From positions 23,773,580 to 23,837,579 of the forward strand of contig CM052355.1 in the NCBI GenBank assembly GCA_028551475.1: a DNA stretch of 64,000 nt, read 5' to 3'. This DNA is from Casuarina equisetifolia. Taxonomy: Eukaryota; Streptophyta; Magnoliopsida; Fagales; Casuarinaceae. The notes beneath the pieces were generated by a model, which did not search any database, was not told the origin of the DNA, and was given only the letters and a program-made list of their open reading frames with translations. The translations under genes were made by a program, and so were the position numbers. Position 1 is the first letter of the stretch; each line of letters starts with the position of its first letter. Positions 1 through 11,252 of this stretch are shown here, in pieces.

Positions 1-395
1 TATTGTGATATAGACTACACCGCCTATTCTATGTGCAGAAAGTCCACCATTGGTTTCTACATCAAGTTAGGAAATTCTCCATTGTTATGAAAGATGAAGA
101 AATAATCAATTGTTTTGCTATCCTCAACTAAATCTGAATATTGAGTTATGGCAAAAAGGCTTTTGTGAAATAGCCTAGATGAAAAGGCTACTTTGAGATC
201 TTGGAATATGAGTAAGAACTCACTATTTTATTTTGTGATAATGACGTAACACTTGAGGTTATATTGATAGCCAATGAAAGAATAAAGAATATAACAGTTG
301 ATTGTCATTTTATTAAAAGTAAAAATTATGAAGGTATAACTAAGGTGAGAGAAATAAGAACCACATGACAACCTGAACATTTTTATATCTCTCCA
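1..395 (+). mobile_element. Decayed Ty1/copia retrotransposon, RNase H end of pol
   Basis: Frame 1 from the first base reads YCDIDYTAYS, then CRKSTIGFYIKLGNSP. This matches the copia RNase H block that normally reads Y-x-D-x-D-W-A ... R-x-S-T-x-G-Y. After a stop and a frame change it continues with SSTKSEY (the SSxxxEY block), then ILFCDND (the CDN block) and a DCHFI block near 310. Order and spacing fit the C-terminal RNase H of a Ty1/copia polyprotein. Stops and frame changes show that it is dead. The 5' part lies outside the window. I could not place the 3' LTR with confidence. Confidence 0.8.
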
Positions 396-412
396 TCTAG
401 CGTAATGATAGA

Positions 413-506
413 ATGTTTGAAATGTTTTGTATCTGTCGAAGTTAAAATGTAGAGACGTTATGTTTGAAATGTTTTGTATCTGTCGAAGTTAAAATGTAGA
501 GACATT
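413..506. repeat. 47-bp tandem duplication
   Basis: Two nearly identical 47-bp units run 413-459 and 460-506, each starting ATGTTTGAAATG and ending near GTAGAGAC. Related CATCTCTCCA motifs lie just upstream and downstream. It follows the copia fragment and may be part of its 3' untranslated region or LTR. Confidence 0.85.
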
Positions 507-1359
507 TTACATCTCTCCAAGTTGGACATTTTACATCTCTCCATCATGCACTTGCGGACATCGCATACATTTCATACATCTTTCCATCTAGTGTAATGAT
601 GCCTCTAATTTTCTGTTCTCAATTTTTGCTCTCACCGACACCAGCAGCATTCACTAGCAGATTTTCTGTCCATATTCTTCCTTTTAGAATAGAACAGCCG
701 AGCGAAAATACTAACACATTTTTCAAGATTAGCCTTGCTCTCGTGACACACTGCCTTTGCCTCTCACTTTTGGAAATTTTTCTTTAAGATTGCAGTCTCC
801 CTTATCAAACGTTTACTTTCTCCTACTGCTGGAAATGTCTCTCCGCTTACTTTCTCCTACTATTGGCAATGTCTCCCCTCGTAGGTTTTGTTTCAAACTC
901 CACCTGATATTTTACACTAACTGTGTTTGGTTTTGCAATATATCCTCATTTACGACCCCACGAACTACACAAGCTCACTTCACTCAGTGTTGCACCTTTC
1001 TGCGTTCTCCCTGGGTTATAAGTACTGCTATTAATCTCCTGAGAACCAAAAATTCTATGTTGTTGCTAATGTTACCTTTGATAAGTCTACTTTCCCATTT
1101 AGCTAATGTTCCCTTTGATCAGACTACTTTACCATCTACCATGCTGTCATAGTTAGACTCTGGTCCTGGTCCTCCAAGCGCAGCGGTTGATTTACCACTG
1201 CTCCGACTGTTCCTGTGTTACTGGCTCCACCTCCATCCCCTCAAACCTTGTCTAGTCTATTAATGTACAAGAGTGATATTTTATCGATTTTAGATGTGAA
1301 GCTTATGCTCCGTTAAGATTGGACCTATTCTTGTTTCCCTCATTTATGTAGTGCCATCC

Positions 1360-1420
1360 GTAACTGTTTCCCTCATTTCTTTTACATAACGGACTAAGAC
1401 TGTTTTCGTAAATTTTATGT
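1360..1420. repeat. Copy of a short dispersed repeat shared with 16.3 kb
   Basis: Positions 1389-1417 begin ACGGACTAAGACTG and are the exact reverse complement of a unit of the 28-bp tandem repeat at 16340-16406. The flanks also match: TTTCTTTTACATAACGG occurs next to both copies, and ATCCGTAACTGTTTCC here resembles ATCCGAAACTGTTCC at about 16425. This suggests two copies of one short repeat family, possibly a non-autonomous transposon end. Confidence 0.65.
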
Positions 1421-3536
1421 GTTTTTATTTTTAATTTTTTGTAATGCCTTATCAAGTATAAGTAATACTTTATATGTATTTTATTTTTACTTGAAAGTCA
1501 GGACAATGGATTAACCCTATCCCCTGTCCTATGTACCTTTGACATGAGTTTAATTCTTTGATCAACCCGTGTTATTAATATCAATAAGAAGGATATAATT
1601 TTTCTTTTTTTAATTAAAAAAGGTTGAAGAAATATTATTTATTTTGAACACTTTAAAAGAAGTTAAAATACCCACTTTTTATGTTTAGTCCTTTTTTTTT
1701 CTTTAATTTTCTTCTTATACATTATTTTGGTTGCAAAGTTTCATATTTAAAAGCAATTTAGTTGTCGAAATATCTATAAAAAAAAACTAAAAATTAAGTT
1801 TTGAAGTCTATTTGAATAAGACATAATGGTGTCTTTGTTTTTGTTTTGTGTTGTTCGATATTCATAGAAATTTTCTTACACCAATGCTTTTTCTTCTTTT
1901 TTCTAGTTGGTTGGTCATAGGCATTTGTGATATTAGTATTGTTCTTTTAAGAGAGATTTGGGCTCAGTTTTTTTAGTATAAGGACATTAAAAATTAAAGA
2001 AAATATTATTTAGAAGGGAATTTATATTATTCACTCCATACTCTATTTTGTGAAAATGAATTTTAGAAGAATAGCAATTCAAAATTTTAATTTTGTAAAA
2101 AATTGTATTAGAAAAATGAAAATTAGTTTGAACTCTTATTTATGATAAGTGCTTTTCGGAATAAACCAAAAAAATATGATAATTGCGAGTGTGTAGTTGA
2201 GTTAATTACAAATTTTAATGATGATGACAAGTATATATTCTCTTTTAAAGTAATATTTGAAATTTATTGGATTTCATATACGTAAACCATTTTCTTTGAA
2301 ACACGAGAACATCTCATGTGAATTATTGGGACATTAAATCATTCTATAGAAATTACGTAATTTCATTTTGGCATATACTTAAAACATAAATGGAATGATT
2401 CAATTATGATTTCTTTTCAAATGGAAGTGTTTTAAAGCCTATAGAGCAAAACAATTCAAGGAAAAAAAAACATAGTTTCCAAGTCACTAAATATATTATT
2501 GGTACTAAATAAAGAAGGTTCATTTATGCAGCAATAATTAAAGCAAGTTGGTACTATAATTATGCAGCAATTGGGAAGGTGTTCAGCAAAAGTTGGTATT
2601 ACACTAATGCAACAATTAGTGTACCATTGGTTTTAGGAAGATAAATTCATTTTCCAAAATTGTTGCAAGATGTTGCCCATATTCATCATTGAATTAAAAA
2701 TTTAATTTTCTTAAAAACCTTCATTTAGTTTTGCATGTACTATTGAGTTTCATTCTTTCTTTCACTCTCTTCTTTTTATATTATGTGGGACAGGTGGCTT
2801 GGGTAATATGTCAGTATTTTAGCACTTCGGAATTCGTCTATGCTTTTTTAGAGAGGAAGAAAATGTCATTGAAATAGCAGCCCATATTGCATTTCCAGGC
2901 TCGTAAGCAAGCCCACCTATCTGTGGAACATAAGCATTCAAGGAGGGCAAGCCTAATTGGTTAGTGACCCGTTAATGAGTTTTGATTGCGACCCTCACCT
3001 TTCGCAGCTCTCCCCATTAAGGGCAATTAGATGCCCCACTTTGTCTCTTTATTTCTCTATGTGTGATTTAAGAAAAATACTTGTTTTCCTTTAAAAGTGA
3101 GATACACTGAGCTACAACTTTCTACATGGAGGGAATAAGTTTGTGCATAGTGGTTTATATCCATATGTTGAAGTAGTAAGTAAAATATATTTTTTAAGAT
3201 TTTTTTCGTGATGAGATATATTTTTTAAGATATTCGTCGGGGGAAGGAATTATGTTTCATTGAATGAATGACATCTAGCTGAAGAATGATAGTCTGTTAA
3301 TTGATATAATTCATTGGAAGATAAGTATAAAACATTCCTCAGGTCGTAAAAGATTAGAATACATCCCATCCTTCAAGACCGGTTAATGCTTCTCTAGGGA
3401 TAGTTGTACGACCTTTTACTTTGTTTCCTTTTTTTTTGGCTTAATTGCTTGATGAAAAATCAGTCTTTGCTCGGATAATTTCAAAACTCACCGAAGCTTT
3501 TTGGATACGATTTTCTAGGAGACCTTCGCGGTTCTT

Positions 3537-3599
3537 TGCGCACCATACAAGGAAGGCATTGCGGTGCTTTGTTTGCCGTTCAGGGGGAGTATGGTGTGC
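3537..3599. repeat. Imperfect inverted repeat (hairpin-capable)
   Basis: GCGCACCATAC near 3538 is answered by GTATGGTGTGC near 3588, giving an 11-bp stem with one mismatch around a loop of about 39 bases. It sits in a GC-richer patch (3510-3620) immediately before the recognisable start of the NBS-LRR remnant. It could be the end of a small insertion. No function is inferred. Confidence 0.4.
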
Positions 3600-3689
3600 C
3601 GAGCTTTGGATTCCTTTTAGTCTTATAAATATAGGAGACACCTCCTTCTTTCCATGCAAAACAATTACATCTTCATTCTACCCTAAAAG

Positions 3690-6320
3690 GTGCTTCTGCA
3701 TGCAGAGGATCTATAGAAGACGGACTCTGAATTTAAAGAATGGCTCGGAGGGCTGAGCGGCGTCTTTTATAAAGCGGAAGACTTGCTGGACACTCTTTCC
3801 ATTGAACCTCTACAACGAAAAATAATGACACAGCTGGAAAACGTATGCATGTTCTTTTCTAAATCGAACCAGCTTAAGGCGATTAGAGGAGAATTACATG
3901 CCGTTGCAGCCGATAGGCAATTCCACTCAAACATGCACACCGAAGAAACAAAATCAATGGGTCGGAAAACGGATGATAACTGTCCTTATCTACGCGCGGA
4001 AAATTGTAAGTCTAATGGATCCTCACGTTGATGGAAATGTTTCAATCCTTCCAATTGTTGGTATTGGTGGGTTGGGAATCACTACACTATACCCAACTCA
4101 TATGTAATGATCACAAAATTGAAGGAAAAAAGTTTGACCAAAAGTTGTGGGTGTGTGTCCTCAATAACTTTCAAGTTCAAATTATCATAAAAAAATATTA
4201 GAGGCAGCAGGGAAGAAACCAGAAAGTAATAATGTGATTAATTAATAGGAGAGATACAAAACATTCTTAATAGGAAAAAGTATTTGCTTGTATTAGATGA
4301 TGCATGGAATGAGGATTATGAAGAATGGTCAAAGTTGATAGGCTTGTTGATGGATGGTGCCAAAGGCCGTATAATAATAGGAACTACATGTAGTCTTAAG
4401 GCTGCAAAGGCTGCCCATATAATCAGACGTATCGATGTGGTTGCAAGGACTACGATTGAGCCATATATGTTGAGGGGTCTAAGAGAAAAAGAGTCAATGG
4501 AATTTATTTAAGATGATAGCTTTTCCAATTGGGCAAGAGTCAAAACATCCAAATATGGTACAGATTAGGATGAAGATTTTAAGGAAGTGTGCAGGTGTCC
4601 TCTCGCAATGAAAGTGGTGGGAAGTTTGTTGTATATCAAATATTGGGAATAAGGATGGTTGGCTTTTAAAGAAAGGGAATTCTTGGAGATTTATGATATT
4701 AATGAAAGTAATATCATCAAAATTATAAAGTTAAGCTTTTATGAACATCCTTCATATTTGAAGCACTATTTTGCTAACTATAGCTTATTTATGAAGGACT
4801 ATTTGATGTATAAGTCAAACCTAATTGGACATTTGGATGGTACAAGGATTTATTGAGTTAGAGGATGTTGGAAATGAGTGTTTATGGATTTACTTAGAAG
4901 AAAGTTTTTTTCAAAAAGCTACTGAGGATGGTTTTGGTAATGTGATTAAGTGTAAAATGTATGACTTTATACATGATCTAGCAATCTATGCAAGATTAGA
5001 GATTGTTATATTTAATCCTAAGAAGAGAAATATTAATGAGAAGACTCATCATACAACCATTTATGACAAAAGAAATTCTTCATGTCTTCATTGCACAAAT
5101 CCATAATGATCCGAACATTTTATGGTCTATGTGTTAATACTATTGATTGTGATGTGATTTTGTCAAGTTACAAGTGCTTGCGTATCTTGAATTTAAGTGG
5201 AAGAAACATTTAATGTGTTCCAAATGCTATCATAGAGTTAATTCATCTTGGATATCTTGATCTTTCTTATAATTGGTTTAAAAAGCTACACAATTACACA
5301 ATTCTGTAGCCAAGTTAAAGAATTTGCAGACAATAGCTCTATTCATGGTCTGAGCCTATTAAATTTACCAAAAGATATTAAAAAGTTGGTCAATCTTAGG
5401 CATCTTTATAATGATTTATGTTGCAACTTGGGTTGTATGCCACCAGGATTGGGAGAACTTACAAATCTTCGGACATTGACGCTATTTAATGTTGATTATA
5501 GTTCCTCTGGTCACTTAGATGAATTATAGTGACTAAATAACTTGAGTGGATCGCTCCAAATAGCGGGATTGAGTATTTAAAAAGGTGAGGCATTTGAATA
5601 TAGTAAGGCAAATTTAAAACAAAAATCATATGTTTATGAATTACTTTTATCATGGAATAAGGATGAGGACAATCATTCCAACATCGTTGACAATGGCTCA
5701 TTATTGAAGGGTTTGGAATCGCACCCAAATTTGAAAGGTCTTCTTATTTCGAAGTATCAGGGTTCAGCACTTTTAAGTTGGCTTCAGCCACTCAAAAGTC
5801 ATGTTACTTTGAAATTAATTCGGAGTGCAAAATAGGAATATCGGCCACCCTTGAGCCAGCTACCTTCTCTCAGGGACCTTAGACTTGAGAGGATGGAAGC
5901 TATGGAGCACATGGATAATTGTTGCATTGGGAATGAGTTATCTTCTTCTTCATCGACAGCGATGGAATTTTTCCCATCTTTGGAAACACTAGTCATCAAT
6001 GATTGCCCTAAACTCAAGGAAACTCAAGGGGTGGTGGAGGGCCAATTCTCCTGCAAAGCATAATTTACTCCCTTCATTTCCACATCTGTTAGAATTATTC
6101 ATCTTGGGTTGGTTGCCTTGCGTTGACTCTCATGCCAACGTTGAAGTGTTATCTCAAAGGATACTAATTCAAAGCCACTACAACAGACAATGAAGATGAA
6201 TACGTCGTCAGCACCAACAGCAACAGCAACAGCAACAACCTCCTCCTCATTCTCTCCTCTACCAAAATTAAAGTTTGCATATCTAGATTCACTTGCGGGA
6301 CTAGAAACTATTCGGTGAAA
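3690..6320 (+). pseudogene. CC-NBS-LRR disease resistance gene, multiply broken (copy 1)
   Basis: RGA-class NLR immune receptor remnant. Pieces follow the family order. The Rx-type N domain is at 3720-4010 (AEDLLDTLSIEPL, then FFSKSNQLKAIRGELHA). The P-loop at 4050-4090 reads GIGGLGITTL, with Ile replacing the nucleotide-binding Lys of GKTTL. Kinase 2 at 4280-4320 reads LLVLDDAWNED, followed by the RNBS-B region with RIIIGTT. A degraded GLPL region lies near 4590, and an MHD-like IHDLA near 4970. LRRs run from about 5240 to 6310, including LPSLRDLRLERMEAMEHM and LPKLKFAYLDSLAGLE. No single frame spans more than about 90 codons; there are many frameshifts and stops. With no P-loop Lys and no open frame it cannot make a working receptor. 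The LRR C-terminus is cut at about 6310, where unrelated AT-rich sequence begins. Identity as an NLR is certain; the exact exon limits are not. Confidence 0.9.
6212..6238. repeat. CAACAG hexanucleotide microsatellite inside the NLR remnant
   Basis: Four to five near-perfect units of ACAGCA lie in the LRR part of the NLR pseudogene. In the coding frame they would give an Ala/Thr run. Such low-complexity insertions are common in this region of RGA-type genes. Confidence 0.7.
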
Positions 6321-7675
6321 TTCTACATGTAAGTATATATGTCAAACAAGTAATATAACGATTAATATGAGTATCGTCCTACAAAGATTGGTGTTTACTA
6401 AACTAATTAAGTATTAACGGTGAATAGAATCTAAGATTTATCTAACAATTCAAAGTAGTAAAACATAGAGTAAACAACTAAATTTAACCTAAACTTGATT
6501 AACTAAATATGTTAGAGTGTCCGATTTCACCTAATTACTAAATAAAATGTCAATTATCTATGTTAGTAAGAGTAATTATACTCATGTAATGACGAAATTT
6601 TTTAATTTATTTATTATCCTATATCTAGGTATAGCGAACCTACTTAGCTCATTAACTCACTATGAGTTTGCATATAAATTAAATAAGCTAAATGCATTCA
6701 GATTTGTGAATATTTTAGTTTACACCTAAAGCCACACAAATCATATAGTATATGTTTATTCATATTAATCTATAGTTGCAAATTACATAAAACAACTGTA
6801 TATCATCTCCTGTCGGTCTCAAATATGTAAATTATATCATTTAAGTGATAGTTAATCACCTAAAAGCATTAAACTCCATAACATGCAACTTCACATTCAT
6901 AAAATATCTCACAAAACATAAATAATCATAACATTTCTACTTCATAATCAAGTTTGATCGTAACTCTAACAAACTAAATTAAAAAAATATATTTACATAA
7001 ACTAAATCAGTGCAAAATCATAAACAAAACATTCTGAAATTTAAAAACATTAAAGTTGTCACCAAAATGTCTTCGAATTACAAAAAGATTGTACAAATCT
7101 GCAAGGGGCGAAGAAGATTCTGTCTGGAAAAGGGAAGAAAAAGGTGCAGCTACGCGCTGCCACGCGCTTCCACCACGCGCCGTCCAGTCGCCGGTCACTC
7201 GCCGCCGTGTGCCGCCGTCGATCTGCACAAAATGCTTCAGGTCTACTCGAAAATCTACACAGAGTGCTCAGATATACCTTTTGGCCACCAAATCTGGAGA
7301 AAATAAACAAGATCTAACTATTTCCGTGTGAGTTTTCACCGACCGCCGGAAAACACCAGAACTGCGGAAAAAGAACAACAGAATCGCCAAAGACCGCCGG
7401 TAAATGCGTCAGAAGAAAGTCCAGACGGCGTTCGCACGTTCTGGACTTCTCTTTCGCTGGAAAATAATGTTGGACGGAACTCTCTCTCCTGGGTCGGTCG
7501 GCTTTCGCACGACCGCCCTTTTTATTTTTTTTATTTTTTGAGTTTACTGCATAAAATAACAAAATATAATTAAATATAATTAAATATAAATATAATTTAA
7601 TAAAAATTATATTAAATATTATCTAAAATATTAATAATAACTTTATAAAATATAAATTATCAAAAACTCTTTTAA
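6321..7675. mobile_element. Insertion-like block between the two NLR remnants
   Basis: The NLR reading ends at about 6310 and LRR-like sequence resumes after 7680. The block between is AT-rich at both ends and has a GC-rich centre (about 7100-7520) with many CGCC and GCCG motifs. Overlapping open frames occur there in several frames, which is typical of GC-rich non-coding DNA. I found no transposase, no reverse transcriptase, and no clear terminal repeats or target duplication. It may be a non-autonomous LTR element or a repeat end, but the class is unknown. Confidence 0.4.
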
Positions 7676-8650
7676 TAGAGTGGTTGAAACACTTCAACTC
7701 TCTACCGCATCTATCGCGACCAAAGTTCTTGCTCCCTTCAACTTGATGCAGGAATTGTCTGCTGCGATAGGCGTAAATATTGAGAGCTCCAAAGGGCTTG
7801 GGTAAATATGGAAATTGAAGTTTTCATCTTTTTTATCATTATTGTCTTCATTTTATTTTTCTCTCTTATTTCTTATTTATTATATCTTTGGAGCAGAACT
7901 AACAAAACCAGTTAAGGTACCAACGAGACAAGAAATTTAGATTCAGAGCTTATTGATAGATATAAGCCTTAAATGCTTTCGCAATAAGTCAACAACCTAA
8001 AGATGAGTATGTCTTCTGTCAATTTATTTTCTATTCATAGAAACTTTATCATGTTCATGTTTCCATGGTTTGTAGGCTTGTGCGATTTAAGTTATTGTCG
8101 TAGGCTTGTGCAATTTGGATGAAAATCATCTTTCTTTGCCTACTATTAGAAAATTTAGTGTCGATTCTACTTCCTCTCATCGCTTAGATGATTTAAGGAG
8201 ACTGAATAACTTGAAAGCTTTGCTACAAATAGTGGCAATGAATCTTGGAAAAGCAATTCTTGAAATATAAGAAGGCATATTTAATGAAAAAAAAATCAGG
8301 TATTTATATTCTAATTTAGCTTGGAAAAGGGATGAGGACAATCATCCCGACATTGTTGACAATGGCATGTATATGAAGGGTTCCCAAACCTAAAGTCTTT
8401 TGGCTTCGCAATATCTGGGTTCAGAACTCCCAAGTTGGCTTCCCTCACTCAAAAATCTTGTTTCTTTGATTTATGTGGGAAATGGAAATATTTGCAACAC
8501 TTTAGTGGGTACCTCTTCTCAAGGATATTATACTCTACCGTCTAGAAGCTATGGAACACATGAAAAATTTTGGCATTGGGATTGAGTTGTCTTTTTCTTT
8601 CCTCATCGGTAGTAATAGGTCTTATGTAATTGAAATTCTTTAGCAATTTG
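7676..8650 (+). pseudogene. CC-NBS-LRR LRR fragment, copy 2
   Basis: A second broken copy of the same LRR region. Between 8180 and 8600 it reads LDDLRRLNNLKALLQI, then KRDEDNHPDIVDNG, then ELPSWLPSLKNLVSL. These blocks parallel copy 1 at 5515-5940, which reads NKDEDNHSNIVDNG, LSWLQPLKS and MEAMEHM. Stops and frame changes are frequent and there is no NBS part. It is a partial tandem duplicate or the displaced 3' end of a related gene. The stretch 7680-7800 is open but not clearly LRR. Confidence 0.75.
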
Positions 8651-10823
8651 GACTCATGCCAAAATTGCATTGCCAAGCTCTCTTACTAAACAAGCCCACT
8701 CTTCAATGGAATAGGAGAGTTATTAAATAGGTTGACTAAAGAATCAAAAATAAATTTTAACTTCAATCCATTACTTTTGACAACAGTCTTCATTTTAAGA
8801 TTGGTGTGAATTCCTTGTAGTAATGTGTGACTTATACTCTGTGTACATATTAGAGATTAAAAAAAAGCATCAATATCATCAAATAGATACATCCTTGTTG
8901 TAAACTTCAATTTGAGCAAGAAGTTTCATGGATGAATGCACGTTCCTTTGATTAGGTGATTATTATTCACTATTTTATCTCAAACACCATATACAAATTG
9001 AACTATTCATATTCTTTATCTTTCAAAATACTTATTACCTCTTTTTGCATTTTTTTTCTTGCATATTTCTTGGTTGCTAAATTTTATATTGAAAAATAGC
9101 AGCACTAGTTAAAATATCAAAGAAACAAGTCACAACTTATTGAAAAATATGGGGTTTTGCAATTTTGCTATAATTCAATAGTTTAGTGGCAAGTATATCT
9201 TGTCTTGTCTTCTTTCCTATTCTTAGAAATTTTATTTCACCTATATTTTCATGTTTTTGTTTATCTAACTAGAGATGTTTGGCAAAGTTCATTTTTAGTG
9301 TAAAAAAGAAAAAAATCTGCATAGAAACAAATCTTGGAGATCGCGGCCAAGAGAGGAAGCGCGTGTGACGGGTGAAGGAGGCTTCACTGCCTCACGGCTC
9401 ATCAAGCTTTCTCCTCTCCAGGAACTATTTCGCCTTTGCGTCATACACATGGTACTTCCCCTTTCCTTCTTTCATTCTTTTTTGTTTGTTTTACGATCTA
9501 TCATATATTTTGTATTTGATGCTTTTTACATAACATCTTAAAAGATCTCTTTTTCACCAATTTTACGATGAAAATTATTGTTCTTTGCCTTAAGAGCTTT
9601 TAAGGTTTTGGTTAAACATTACTTATCATTTTACCTTCAAACTTTATGGAAATTATCCATCCTTTTCATCATTGCTGTCTTCATTTTTTTTCTCTCCTAT
9701 TTCTCGCTTATTAAATCTCCAATGCAGAATTAGCAAGATCACCAACGTTAGAACACCAACGTTAGAACACCAACTTTTGTGGGGACGGACTTTGCCACCT
9801 ATACTTAGTGGTCCAGGGCCACTTTATTTCAAATGAAAAAGGTAAGATGGGCCTAATTGGTTGCCATGGACCGTATCGTTTGGTTTAGCCCTTGAAAGTA
9901 GAGAGCTTTATTCGGCTCAAGTTGAGAAAACATGAGGGACCAATCAAAGAGTCGAAAAGACAAGAGAAGGATTAGTTGGGTAACCCTTCTCAATTAGTAC
10001 CATGCTTCACACTTGCATTTAAACTAAGTAATTTTTGCCATTATATATATATATATATATTGTGTATACAAATAAACTTTAGTTGAATAAATTTGCAACT
10101 TCTCGCTACATTTTGGATCTTAGTTCTTCAAATTTTACTTCAAAGAAATAAAAATTTTCTTATTGGTCAATTAAACTTAATGAATATTTAATTGTCACAA
10201 ATTTGAATATTGATTAACCCAAAAGATATAATTATTCCAACATTCGAGCATCTTCGGGTTGTAGAAGATTGCCATGTTTTTAGGTTAAAAGTTGTCAAAT
10301 CAAATTGAAGCATCTTGATTTTTTACTTCAATTTAATGTTACTATTTGCCATTTGTACTCCATGTTACTGAGACTATAAAGTATGAGGCAAATGGTTAAA
10401 ACCTTCGACTAAGGAGCAACATTCTTCGTCTAAATTCATCCCTTAAACCTTTTAATTTGTTGGTGATTCTAAAAGCTAAGAATAATTTATTATCCCAAGA
10501 AAGTATACACAAGGCACAGGATTTTAAGTGATTTAGGCAAAACCAACTCTACTCCCACCTTTGGGTGTAGAGATTCTTGGCAATTTCTTTTTAGACATAC
10601 ACCAAATAACAATATTGTTTATTCGGTAACATTATAAGTTTGCCTTGCAAAACATAAACGTGATACATCCACATTTTATACACTAGAAACTAAAACTAAA
10701 ATCCAACTATTATCTACAAATACTTTCAATAAAATGAACCATCATATATATTTTTTATTAGCAAAACTTACATTTCAAAGAATGATTGATAAGATTTACA
10801 TTTCACTATACCATATTTTGTAC
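8651..10823. other. Intergenic DNA, no gene recognised
   Basis: AT-rich. Small structures seen: a tandem duplication of AACGTTAGAACACC at about 9741-9772, a (TA)n run at about 10042-10060, and a GC-richer patch at 9335-9420 with no recognisable coding content. No long open frame is present. Confidence 0.6.
10042..10060. repeat. (TA)n microsatellite
   Basis: About nine TA units in intergenic DNA. Confidence 0.85.
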
Positions 10824-11133
10824 ATCATGCAAAATGCAACTGAGATACAAGTTATGAATAAAAGAATGAGGACAAACACAAAAAAACCTTTGCCCCGTAG
10901 CCTATACATCAAAAGACATCATGCAACATGCAACATGCAACATGCAACATGCAACATGCAACTGAGATACACGTTATGAATAAAAGAATGAGGACAACCA
11001 CCAAAAAAAACCTTTGCCCCATAACCTATACATCAAAAGCTATCATGCACCATGCAACAGAGATACAAGTTATGAATAAAAGAATGAGGACAAACACAAA
11101 AAACCTTTGCCCACAACCTATACATCAAAAGAC
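10824..11133. repeat. Minisatellite with an internal 7-bp repeat, 3' of CDC20
   Basis: Three related units of roughly 90-120 bp begin near 10824, 10917 and 11038. Each contains CATGCAACTGAGATAC-like sequence, then AAAGAATGAGGACAA, an A-run, CCTTTGCCC and CTATACATCAAAAG. The second unit is expanded by six perfect copies of ATGCAAC at 10921-10962. The array ends about 120 bp beyond the CDC20 stop codon. Confidence 0.9.
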
Positions 11134-11252
11134 TATCCATTTACACTACACCACCACCTACATTAGACATTGTCCTGTAACCACGCTGCCTCTTCTTCAC
11201 AAAAGGCCCGTGCTCCAAAGGTCAAAAACACTTGACCACTTCCCATGAAGAT

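Larger units (their letters stand above)
507..3689. other. AT-rich intergenic DNA, no gene recognised
   Basis: Short open frames at 596-787 and 757-1152 match no family I recognise and have no coding-like neighbours. The stretch 1389-1417 is the exact reverse complement of a repeat unit at 16.34-16.41 kb. From about 1500 to 2700 the sequence is strongly AT-rich with poly-A and poly-T tracts. Around 2945-3030 there is a weak tRNA-like stretch that is too degenerate to call. Confidence 0.6.

Noticed and set aside
2945..3030. tRNA-like or SINE-like stretch (TAATTGGTTAGTGACC then TTTTGATTGCGACCCTC)
   Set aside because: The A-box and B-box resemblance is weak and no cloverleaf could be drawn. No poly-A tail or target duplication was seen.
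7007..7573. Several open frames in the GC-rich patch
   Set aside because: They overlap on both strands with no motif; composition explains the lack of stops.
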